This document shows, piece after piece, positions 1 through 5,914 of a stretch of DNA of 14,532 nt. How positions within the stretch are numbered: the first letter of the stretch is position 1; every line of letters starts with the position of its first letter. A program made the translations under genes and the position numbers. Source of the stretch: UBA12403 sp043808565 (lineage in GTDB: Bacteria > Patescibacteriota > Patescibacteriia > UBA9934 > GWF2-40-263); NCBI GenBank assembly GCA_043808565.1, contig JAZDEQ010000044.1, positions 1-14,532 on the forward strand, written 5' to 3'. A model generated the notes under the pieces. The model ran no database searches. It was not told the origin of the DNA and saw only the letters and a list, made by a program, of their open reading frames with translations.

Positions 1-818
<818 letters not shown>

Positions 819-909
819 TAAGGGAAATCTGAGGTATTAAATACCTCTAGTTCCAAGGTCGAGATCAATCTCTAAGATTGACCGAGACGTTGCAATCGCA
901 CAATTAGAC
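819..909 (+). other. 16S 3' trailer with two small hairpins
   Basis: Between the 16S 3' end and its terminator lie two perfect small stem-loops. GAGGTAT/ATACCTC has a 3-nt loop (831-847), and TCAATCT/AGATTGA has a 3-nt loop (865-881). They could be RNA processing signals. No gene is visible here, and there is no spacer tRNA before the terminator. Confidence 0.5.
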
Positions 910-955
910 AAAAAAACAAAAAACCGCCAAAAACAAGACGGTTTTTTGTTTTTTT
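910..955 (+). terminator. Intrinsic terminator of the 16S transcript
   Basis: A long perfect inverted repeat, with left arm 910-926 (A-run ending in CCG) and right arm 939-955 (CGG followed by T6-G-T7). It has a 12-nt loop and a T-rich 3' arm. It lies about 90 bases after the 16S 3' end, so the rRNA transcript probably ends here instead of continuing into tRNA-Ile or a 23S gene. Confidence 0.85.
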
Positions 956-960
956 ACCTC

Positions 961-989
961 TTGACCCAATTATTATAATTTCATATAAT
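961..989 (+). promoter_or_regulatory. Sigma-70-type promoter for the tRNA-Ile/mgtC/tRNA-Phe unit
   Basis: TTGACC (961-966), a 17-base spacer and a perfect TATAAT (984-989), located just after the 16S terminator. The predicted start near 996 gives a leader of about 108 bases before tRNA-Ile. That leader holds a small hairpin, AGTCTT/AAGACT (1024-1040). The downstream unit would end at the terminator at 1892-1921. Confidence 0.65.
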
Positions 990-1103
990 ATCCCTCGTCG
1001 GGAAGCTTAATGAAAAATACTGAAGTCTTTATTGAAGACTAAAAAAATTAAACTCCCGCATTTGTCATTTAAAAATTTGACATTGGATATTTCAAATAAA
1101 TCC

Positions 1104-1180
1104 GGGCGTGTAGCTCAGCTGGTTAGAGCGCGACACTGATAATGTCGAGGTCACAGGTTCGAGTCCTGTCACGCCCACCA
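1104..1180 (+). tRNA. tRNA-Ile(GAT)
   Basis: A 77-nt tRNA with acceptor stem GGGCGTG (1104-1110) paired to CACGCCC (1170-1176), a D-arm with the usual TAGCTCAG..GGTTAGAGC pattern, and anticodon stem CGACA/TGTCG around a loop with GAT at 1138-1140. The T-arm has GGTTCGAGTCC. Discriminator A and an encoded CCA follow (1178-1180). tRNA-Ile(GAT) commonly sits in the 16S-23S spacer, but here a terminator and a promoter separate it from 16S. Confidence 0.96.
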
Positions 1181-1311
1181 CCCTTCGCTCGTGGCAAGCT
1201 ACGGGTGGCAGGCCATCCTAAGTGTTTAGCCTTTTGCGAAGGGTGCCCCTCGAAGCCATGCTGTTACAATTATTTTTTAACAGCATATCGTTTCCTGGCG
1301 AAGTGGGGCTC
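1179..1311 (+). repeat. Nested GC-rich dyad region after tRNA-Ile
   Basis: Directly abutting the tRNA CCA end is a set of inverted repeats. CACCCTTCGC (1179-1188) pairs with GCGAAGGGTG (1236-1245). ATGCTGTTA (1258-1266) pairs with TAACAGCAT (1278-1286) and is enclosed by GCCCC (1245-1249) and GGGGC (1307-1311). The stretch is more GC-rich than neighbouring genes and has no credible coding frame. It may be a small palindromic repeat element or a structured leader for mgtC. The first hairpin lacks a U-run, so it is not a canonical terminator. Confidence 0.6.
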
Positions 1312-1364
1312 ACGACAACAAAAACCAAAAAATCCAAAATCAAAAAACCGACCTTTCAAAAAAT

Positions 1365-1808
1365 ATGGAACCTCTTTCTTTGTTAGACACAATAATCCGT
1401 TTGGGTGGCGCGGCTATTCTTTGCGGTTTAATTGGTTTAGAAAGAGAATATCGTCATAAGCCAGCCGGTTTACGCACCGACATGTTAGTTGGCATTGGTA
1501 CGGCGGCTATGGCTATTGCTTCGATTGAAATTGTTAGAATGTATCCTGGAAGTAACGCTGATGTTTCAAGAATTGCCTCGACAATTCTTACGGGCATAGG
1601 TTTCATTGGTGCTGGTTCCATAATCCAAGCCAAAGGCAATGTTCTTGGCTTAACCACCGCGGCGAGCATTTGGGTAGTAGCAGCTGTTGGTTTAACCATG
1701 GGGCTTGGTATGTATCCAGTAGCCATCGCGGCAACCCTGATGACTTTAATTGTTTTGATTGTCCTCCATAAATTCAAAGTTCCAGAAAATCACAGTGACC
1801 AAAAATAA
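1365..1808 (+). CDS. MgtC/SapB family inner membrane protein
   Basis: This 147-residue protein matches the N-terminal membrane domain of MgtC/SapB proteins, linked in studied bacteria to Mg2+ homeostasis and stress survival; its role here is unknown. Hallmarks are GLIGLEREYR (21-30), GLRTD (35-39) and the glycine-rich ILTGIGFIGAGSII (74-87), followed by LGLTTAASIW (94-103). About five membrane segments can be placed near residues 6-24, 38-57, 70-88, 95-115 and 117-135. The C-terminal regulatory domain of long MgtC is absent, as in many short homologues. The start ATG follows an A-rich stretch with no Shine-Dalgarno. The gene lies between tRNA-Ile and tRNA-Phe, with only 5 bases between its TAA stop and tRNA-Phe, so cotranscription with the tRNAs is likely. 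The symbol mgtC is withheld because the family has many paralogues. Confidence 0.9.
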   Translation: MEPLSLLDTIIRLGGAAILCGLIGLEREYRHKPAGLRTDMLVGIGTAAMAIASIEIVRMYPGSNADVSRIASTILTGIGFIGAGSIIQAKGNVLGLTTAASIWVVAAVGLTMGLGMYPVAIAATLMTLIVLIVLHKFKVPENHSDQK

Positions 1809-1813
1809 AAAAC

Positions 1814-1888
1814 GCCGAGGTAGCTCAGTGGTAGAGCGAAGGACTGAAAATCCTTGCGTCGCCAGTTCAATTCTGGCCCTCGGCACCA
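1814..1888 (+). tRNA. tRNA-Phe(GAA)
   Basis: A 75-nt tRNA with acceptor GCCGAGG (1814-1820) paired to CCTCGGC (1878-1884), anticodon stem AAGGA/TCCTT and anticodon GAA at 1846-1848. The T-stem is GCCAG/CTGGC around a TTCAATT loop, followed by discriminator A and encoded CCA (1886-1888). It starts 5 bases after the MgtC-family gene and is followed 3 bases later by a terminator. Its last 30 nucleotides recur in interrupted form downstream (1943-2012). Confidence 0.96.
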
Positions 1889-1891
1889 GTC

Positions 1892-1921
1892 AAAAAAATC
1901 CAACATTGTCTGGATTTTTTT
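1892..1921 (+). terminator. Intrinsic terminator after tRNA-Phe
   Basis: Perfect 11-bp inverted repeat AAAAAAATCCA (1892-1902) / TGGATTTTTTT (1911-1921) with an 8-nt loop, 3 bases past the tRNA CCA. It closes the tRNA-Ile/mgtC/tRNA-Phe unit. Confidence 0.8.
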
Positions 1922-1927
1922 GTTACC

Positions 1928-2012
1928 AACTGGCGACGCCTATCGCCAGTTTCCCGCCGTCAGAGGCTTTTGGCGGGACCACGCGGCGTGGCAATTCTGG
2001 CCCTCGGCACCA
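1928..2012 (+). repeat. tRNA-Phe 3'-end copy interrupted by a 40-bp double hairpin
   Basis: TCGCCAGTT (1943-1951) followed by the 21 bases at 1992-2012 reproduces, without mismatch, nucleotides 46-75 of the upstream tRNA-Phe (1859-1888). The copy is split in the T-loop between TT and CAATT by exactly 40 bp (1952-1991). The insert consists of two abutting perfect hairpins: TCCCGCC/GGCGGGA (1952-1978) and CCACG-CGG-CGTGG (1979-1991). Just upstream, 1928-1939 is a 12-base reverse complement of tRNA positions 1856-1867 and folds back on 1943-1951. The layout suggests a small mobile palindromic element or an integration scar. No integrase is in the window. Confidence 0.8.
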
Positions 2013-2030
2013 ACCCACGAATTTGATTTT

Positions 2031-2063
2031 AAAAACAGAAATCTTTTACAGATTTCTGTTTTT
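2031..2063 (-). terminator. Terminator overlapping the TrmB gene stop codon
   Basis: Perfect 14-bp inverted repeat (2031-2044 / 2050-2063) with a 5-nt loop and T-runs in both directions. It overlaps the last codons of the minus-strand TrmB gene: the final residues (KNRNL) are encoded in the first arm, and the TAA stop (2048-2046) lies in the loop. Confidence 0.75.
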
Positions 2064-2855
2064 GGTTTTTGGTAATTCTTCTTTAATACTGTTCCACATC
2101 ATTTCAAACCAAGCCACAAATGTTTCGGCGATCGTTGGGTTATCGATCACGATGCCGGATAAGTGTTCTGAATAATCGATGATCGCCACGTGCCCCGGCC
2201 AAATCAATGTATCAGTTTTAAACTGCGTTGATGGTGGTAACCATTTCACTCGATGAAATTCAGTAACTGGAGCAACTTTTAAATACCGTTCGGCTTCTGA
2301 ACTTTTTATCATCAAATCTTTTTTTACTATTTTAAAGGTTTGAAAATCTTTAAGGTTATCTTCAAAAACCATTCGAGGAAAAATCCGCTGCACCGAAGTA
2401 ATGTCAACAATAGTCCGAGTTTCCGATCGAGCGTTTTGCAATTCACGATGAATGGCCAGAACGCCTTTTTTCCCATCAAAAAATCTAATTCCTGGTTCGT
2501 AGGCTGTGCCTGATTTAAATTGGTTAAAAATATCAACAGCTGATCTAATGGTATTCTGTTTTTCTGTCAGGTCTCTTTTTTGTTCTTCGATGATATCAAT
2601 CGTATGTTCAATATTTTCTACTCGGTAATAAGTTTCTTCATCACGCTCAAAACTACTCACCAAACCTTGATGTTGCAAAGTTTTTAAAACATCATAAATT
2701 GACGTCCGAGGGATATCACGAAGTTGTTTAGCAATACCTGCCGCCGTGGATACTCCCCGTTCAAGCAGAACGCAAAAAACATCACTCTCGCGAGATGTAA
2801 TTTCTAAACCCGAAAGCACTTCTCGAATTTTTTGTTGTCGATTATTCGTCGACAT
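2046..2855 (-). CDS. TrmB-family transcriptional regulator
   Basis: A 269-residue predicted DNA-binding regulator. An N-terminal winged helix-turn-helix (about 15-80) includes SRESDVFCVLLERG and the recognition region PRTSIYDVLKTLQHQGLV, typical of TrmB proteins. A likely coiled-coil linker follows (about 82-105). The C-terminal effector domain (about 120-262) ends in LSGIVIDNPTIAETFVAWFEM, a pattern shared with the proteins at 10875-11420 and 13336-14088. TrmB proteins in archaea sense sugars; the ligand here is unknown. The start ATG at 2855 has no Shine-Dalgarno. It is divergent from the gene at 2958, and a TTGACG (2908-2903) with a TACGCT-like -10 17 bases further may be its promoter. A TGTTAACA palindrome (2866-2873) in the intergene is a possible operator, but this is a weak guess. 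Confidence 0.85.
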   Translation of the reverse strand: MSTNNRQQKIREVLSGLEITSRESDVFCVLLERGVSTAAGIAKQLRDIPRTSIYDVLKTLQHQGLVSSFERDEETYYRVENIEHTIDIIEEQKRDLTEKQNTIRSAVDIFNQFKSGTAYEPGIRFFDGKKGVLAIHRELQNARSETRTIVDITSVQRIFPRMVFEDNLKDFQTFKIVKKDLMIKSSEAERYLKVAPVTEFHRVKWLPPSTQFKTDTLIWPGHVAIIDYSEHLSGIVIDNPTIAETFVAWFEMMWNSIKEELPKTKNRNL

Positions 2856-2860
2856 AAGGA

Positions 2861-2889
2861 TTGACTGTTAACAATTTTAAGCGTATATT
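2861..2889 (+). promoter_or_regulatory. Promoter for the unknown gene at 2958
   Basis: TTGACT (2861-2866), a 17-base spacer and TATATT (2884-2889). The predicted start near 2896 leaves a leader of about 60 bases ending in a real ribosome binding site, AGAGGA (2948-2953), 4 bases before ATG. The -35 box overlaps the TGTTAACA palindrome, so a repressor bound there would block this promoter. Confidence 0.6.
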
Positions 2890-2957
2890 ACTAAGTTGAA
2901 TCCGTCAAGAAGTCTCGACAAAACTTAAAAATGGCGGATTAAACAACAGAGGATGAG

Positions 2958-3233
2958 ATGAAACTCAAAGTGAAACTCGGCTGGGTAATCGAGAATCCGC
3001 TTAACACGGACATCCCCGGAACAGACGAATCTGAACCATTACCGCTGGTAGAAATTCGTTCTGACACCATCACTCAACTGATTGAAGAAGGTGCGTTTGG
3101 GAAGACGCCTGTGGTGACGTTCAGGGTGGAAGATGAATATGTCCTGGCCACTGTTGAAATAGACGACGAGGTCGATCCGAACGAATTTTTTCTGAGGTTC
3201 CTCTACAAAGCCAAAGTGTTCGGCTTGGAATAG
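2958..3233 (+). CDS. Hypothetical small acidic protein (91 aa)
   Basis: I do not recognise this 91-residue protein. It has no signal peptide or membrane segment, few cysteines and many acidic residues (VEIDDEVDPNEFF near 72-84), with alternating hydrophobic stretches such as VVTFRVEDEYVLATVEI (52-68) that suggest a beta-rich domain. The start is well supported by AGAGGA 4 bases upstream, which is unusual here because nearly all other genes lack a Shine-Dalgarno. Coding sequence is visibly richer in G+C than its neighbours (roughly half by eye) with different codon choice. It has its own promoter and terminator and is divergent from a TrmB regulator, so it is a self-contained cassette. Recent transfer is an inference. 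Confidence 0.72.
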   Translation: MKLKVKLGWVIENPLNTDIPGTDESEPLPLVEIRSDTITQLIEEGAFGKTPVVTFRVEDEYVLATVEIDDEVDPNEFFLRFLYKAKVFGLE

Positions 3234-3324
3234 TGGCTTATCCGCCAGCCTGTCAGTCGAATGTCCAATTCTCTCGTGCGCCACACACTCAAAAGTGGCA
3301 CCTTACCTTGTGCACAAACAGGGC

Positions 3325-3354
3325 AAAAAACTGTTCGGAAACGGATGGTTTTTT
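3325..3354 (+). terminator. Terminator after the unknown 91-aa gene
   Basis: A 13-bp stem with G-U wobbles: arm 3325-3337 (A6 then CTGTTCG), GAAA tetraloop (3338-3341), arm 3342-3354 (CGGATGG then T6). The stretch from the stop at 3233 to here has no other recognisable feature. Confidence 0.7.
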
Positions 3355-3364
3355 GTTTTATTTG

Positions 3365-3373
3365 TGCTATAAT
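3365..3373 (+). promoter_or_regulatory. Extended -10 promoter for the secreted repeat protein
   Basis: TGCTATAAT (3365-3373) is a perfect -10 with the TGn extension. No good -35 is present at the right distance because that position is occupied by the upstream terminator arm. The predicted start near 3380 gives a short leader of about 20 bases. Confidence 0.55.
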
Positions 3374-3400
3374 TATCCCATAAAAATCTCAAAAAAATAT

Positions 3401-4600
3401 ATGCGCAAAATTTATTTTCTAATTATTCTGGCCTTCCTAGTTGGCTTCCTGCCACCCAATCTTTCCCGCGCGGCGGAAACCGATCTTTATGCTGATGCGG
3501 TTTATTCGGCTAGTAATCAAGTTTATCAACCAAGCAATAGTCTTGAGGCCCCAGACGGTATTTATACCGAATTTTGGGAAGAAGACACGACTCTTACTCT
3601 TGATCTCGGTGAGGGCGAAGAAGGAACCGGCGACTTAACTCTTTACTTTAATGTTTTAAATTTTGGAGCTGGTTACCGAGTTGAATTTTTAACCACTGAT
3701 TTGATTAAGGTTCAAACAACCGGCAACACTCTGCCCCTTTCTTCTGAATTAACCATTGCTTATGTCGGCGGCGTGCCTTACCGCTACGTGGCCATCACCA
3801 GCCTTGAAGACGAACAATGGCGGCTCGATGCCATTATGGTCGCTTCGATTAACGAAGCGCCGGAAGAGGAAATAATTATCGATGGCGAAGAAAACCTTTC
3901 CGAGGAAATGACCGAGGAAGAAATGCGGGAATTTTTAAACGATTTTGTCGAAGGATTTACTGACATGGTTTCTGATTGGTTTTCTTGCGGCGATAATCAA
4001 GGTTTGATTGTAAAACGTCCAGACGATGGCAACTCTGTTACTGACGCTGATTCGATTGTCTATACCATTGGCTGTGATAACACACTTCATATTTTCCCCG
4101 ATGAACAAACTTTCAAAACTTGGTGGACTGATTTTGATAGTATTTCCTACATCAACGGCGCTTTCTTAGCCTCTCATGAGTTAGGAAACAACGTTACAAT
4201 TCGTCCTGGAACTTATCTAGTTAAACAAGCCAGTGATCCAAAAGTCTATGCCGTTGAGCCAGAAGGTGTTTTGCGCTGGATTCCCGATGAAACTACCGCT
4301 CAAACTCTTTATGGCGAAAATTGGAACGCTAGAGTTATTGATATTCCTGAGGCTATTTTTTCTGACTATACTTTAGGCGAAGACTTAACTACCGAAGCCT
4401 ATCCAACTGGCACAATTGGTTATCTGCCAACCGGAGAAGTGGTTTATTTAGATGGTAATTATTATTATACTTTTGTTAATGGCTTGAACGCCGGCCGTTT
4501 TCAATCAAAATTTTTAGTTGATCTTGATGATAATGTTATGACCAATTATTATAGCGACGGCGGACTAAACGAAGATTCTAGTATTTTGTATCCATTCTAA
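3401..4600 (+). CDS. Secreted surface protein with CPR-type repeats
   Basis: A 399-residue exported protein of unknown function. A signal peptide spans about residues 1-25 (basic start MRKIY, hydrophobic core FLIILAFLVGFLPP, cleavage near SRA-AE). Residues 30-150 look like a beta-sandwich (LTLDLGEGEEGTGDLTLYFN). An acidic linker (about 153-180) follows. From about 200 there are three degenerate repeats of about 50 residues, with cores GLIVKRPDDGNSV..LHIFPDE, GTYLVKQASDPKVYAVEP..LRWIPDE and GTIGYLPTGEVVYLDG. The pattern SDPKVYAVE...LRWI...LYGENW is common in predicted secreted CPR proteins as I recall. Cys196 and Cys225 could form a disulfide. I chose ATG 3401 because it gives the signal peptide and follows an extended -10 promoter; the frame is open further upstream (to 3233) but lacks a leader peptide. 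No membrane anchor is seen. Confidence 0.85.
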   Translation: MRKIYFLIILAFLVGFLPPNLSRAAETDLYADAVYSASNQVYQPSNSLEAPDGIYTEFWEEDTTLTLDLGEGEEGTGDLTLYFNVLNFGAGYRVEFLTTDLIKVQTTGNTLPLSSELTIAYVGGVPYRYVAITSLEDEQWRLDAIMVASINEAPEEEIIIDGEENLSEEMTEEEMREFLNDFVEGFTDMVSDWFSCGDNQGLIVKRPDDGNSVTDADSIVYTIGCDNTLHIFPDEQTFKTWWTDFDSISYINGAFLASHELGNNVTIRPGTYLVKQASDPKVYAVEPEGVLRWIPDETTAQTLYGENWNARVIDIPEAIFSDYTLGEDLTTEAYPTGTIGYLPTGEVVYLDGNYYYTFVNGLNAGRFQSKFLVDLDDNVMTNYYSDGGLNEDSSILYPF

Positions 4601-4610
4601 TCTAAAACAA

Positions 4611-4639
4611 AAAAAACAGATCTAATCGATCTGTTTTTT
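4611..4639. terminator. Bidirectional terminator between convergent genes
   Basis: Perfect 12-bp repeat AAAAAACAGATC (4611-4622) / GATCTGTTTTTT (4628-4639) with a 5-nt loop. It lies between the stops of the plus-strand gene ending at 4600 and the minus-strand gene ending at 4657, so it can serve both. Confidence 0.8.
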
Positions 4640-4656
4640 ATTTAAATAAAAAAACT

Positions 4657-5736
4657 TTATCGTCTTGATTTCCCTTGCTCTTGAGGTGGTCTTAAGGTTT
4701 CTTTAATTTCTGTCGGTAACCGGATCTCTTTTTCTTTATCACTCAAACCAAATTCTGTTCTGGCTTCAGCTATTATTTCTTGCAAATCCTCTTCCAAAAA
4801 TTCTTCGTACCAACCAGATTCAGCAACAATTCTCCGCCTTTCCTCAAGAGGTATGTGGAGATAATCTTTTAAAAAACCATAATTATTGTTATCTTCAACA
4901 AACCAAGAAGACCAGTTTTCCGGGGAAGAAAAGGCAGAAATTATATTTTCTACATTTGACTGGACAGAATCATTGTAAAATTCATTGCTAGAATTTTTTT
5001 CAACCTCTTGTCTTTCGTCTTCTAATTGAAACTCTAGAGTTTTGACAGCTCCAAAAACACCTTCATCAAAAAGTCCTTCAACAGCTTCGCAAAAATCTGA
5101 AGTGAGATAATAAGGATCTCGATTTTCTTCTAACATAACTTGATTTGCTTCTTCGAGCGAACTATCAATTAAACCCGGCTCGTCTTCGCCTTGGTTCGAA
5201 AAATCCATAACCTTTTTTGAATGAAGACCGTTATTATGGGCGGCTTCGTGCAACATTTTTCCGTAACTAACTCTCTCAAGATTATCGCCAGAACTATCCC
5301 AAGGTTGATCAAGCGGCGTAATCACAAGAAAAGCCTCGTTAATAGCTATAGCGTCTTTACCATCGGCTAATGGATGATTATCAAAATAAGCCACGACATC
5401 ATAATTGGGATCATAAAAACTAAAAACCCGACCATTGGCAACAATCTCCTGTAATTTTTCATCGCTCTGTTCTAAGCCGGCCAAAAAATTTCCCCGTCCT
5501 TCACGGCCCTTAAAACCATAAAGTTGATCTTCGTCGGCCGCCATAGCCATCTCTTGTATAACTGGTTTAATTAAATTTCCACCGTCCCGAACAATTTCAC
5601 GCATTGTTACCCACTTTTCTGCGCTTAAGGGTTTTAAATCAGGCCCACAACCTTGGCCAACAGTGACAGCCGCGGCTCCGCAAAATAATAAACGTTTTAA
5701 ACGTCCTGAAGATCCACTAGGATTTTTGCTAATCAT
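4657..5736 (-). CDS. Exported metzincin-like metalloprotease, variant zinc site
   Basis: A 359-residue predicted exported protein. The N-terminus has basic residues (GRLKR, 11-15), a short hydrophobic core and VGQGC (26-30); Cys30 could be lipidated, though the lipobox is imperfect. Residues 163-172 read HEAAHNNGLH: an HExxH zinc site followed by Gly170 and His172, then VMDF (176-179), which resembles the metzincin Met-turn. Classical metzincins have HExxHxxGxxH, so the third His here is one residue early. Catalytic activity is therefore uncertain. The C-terminal half is acidic and probably helical (EEFLEEDLQEIIAEARTEFG), ending in a basic tail. The frame is open upstream to 6015, but that would cross tRNA-Pro. 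I prefer ATG 5736, which gives the signal sequence and lies 2 bases from the predicted transcription start, suggesting a leaderless mRNA. Confidence 0.72.
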   Translation of the reverse strand: MISKNPSGSSGRLKRLLFCGAAAVTVGQGCGPDLKPLSAEKWVTMREIVRDGGNLIKPVIQEMAMAADEDQLYGFKGREGRGNFLAGLEQSDEKLQEIVANGRVFSFYDPNYDVVAYFDNHPLADGKDAIAINEAFLVITPLDQPWDSSGDNLERVSYGKMLHEAAHNNGLHSKKVMDFSNQGEDEPGLIDSSLEEANQVMLEENRDPYYLTSDFCEAVEGLFDEGVFGAVKTLEFQLEDERQEVEKNSSNEFYNDSVQSNVENIISAFSSPENWSSWFVEDNNNYGFLKDYLHIPLEERRRIVAESGWYEEFLEEDLQEIIAEARTEFGLSDKEKEIRLPTEIKETLRPPQEQGKSRR

Positions 5737-5744
5737 ATAAGCTG

Positions 5745-5773
5745 ATTTTAGACTATTGTCAGAAACCAAGCAA
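5745..5773 (-). promoter_or_regulatory. Minus-strand promoter for the metalloprotease-like gene
   Basis: On the minus strand, TTGCTT (5773-5768), a 17-base spacer and TAAAAT (5750-5745). The expected start near 5738 is almost at the ATG (5736), predicting a leaderless transcript. It overlaps the divergent tRNA-Pro promoter. Confidence 0.5.
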
Positions 5774-5784
5774 ACTGGTATAGT
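5756..5784 (+). promoter_or_regulatory. Promoter for tRNA-Pro and the downstream surface protein gene
   Basis: TTGTCA (5756-5761), a 17-base spacer and TATAGT (5779-5784) preceded by TGG, an extended -10. The predicted start near 5791 is about 30 bases before tRNA-Pro. No terminator is visible between the tRNA and the gene at 5915, so both are probably on one transcript. The leader can form CCAAA/TTTGG (5796-5800 / 5807-5811), which would compete with the long stem around the tRNA. Confidence 0.65.
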
Positions 5785-5805
5785 TTTCCCCGTTACCAAA
5801 CGTTT

Positions 5806-5908
5806 ATTTGGATACCGTGTCGGGCTGTAGCTCAGTAGGCTAGAGCGCCTGCTTTGGGAGCAGGAGGCCGCGAGTTCAAGTCCCGCCAGCCCGACAGGGT
5901 ATCTAAAT
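5806..5908 (+). repeat. Inverted repeat extending the tRNA-Pro acceptor stem
   Basis: Bases 5806-5820 before and 5894-5908 after tRNA-Pro pair continuously with the acceptor stem. Together they form a 22-position helix (5806-5827 with 5887-5908) containing one G-G mismatch (5817/5897) and one G-U pair (5810/5904). The discriminator base is included. The downstream arm ends 6 bases before the ATG at 5915. It could be a processing helix or a structure that gates the adjacent start codon. Confidence 0.8.
5821..5894 (+). tRNA. tRNA-Pro(TGG)
   Basis: A 74-nt tRNA without encoded CCA. Acceptor CGGGCTG (5821-5827) pairs with CAGCCCG (5887-5893), and the anticodon stem CCTGC/GCAGG surrounds TTTGGGA with TGG at 5855-5857. 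The T-arm has GAGTTCAAGTCC. The other three tRNAs here encode CCA; this one does not, and its flanks instead form a long inverted repeat. Confidence 0.95.
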
Positions 5909-5914
5909 CTATTT

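Noticed and set aside
1179..1245. Dyad after tRNA-Ile as an intrinsic terminator
   Set aside because: The stem is good, but the loop is long and no U-run follows; the downstream gene seems to depend on the same promoter.
1142..1459. Plus-strand frame starting in tRNA-Ile
   Set aside because: It begins in a tRNA, runs through the dyad region and overlaps the MgtC-family gene in another frame.
1759..2175. Plus-strand frames across tRNA-Phe and its copy
   Set aside because: Translation of tRNA, terminator and repeat sequence; composition is not protein-like.
3233..3400. N-terminal extension of the secreted repeat protein from ATG 3233
   Set aside because: It crosses a terminator and the promoter and puts 56 residues before an obvious signal peptide.
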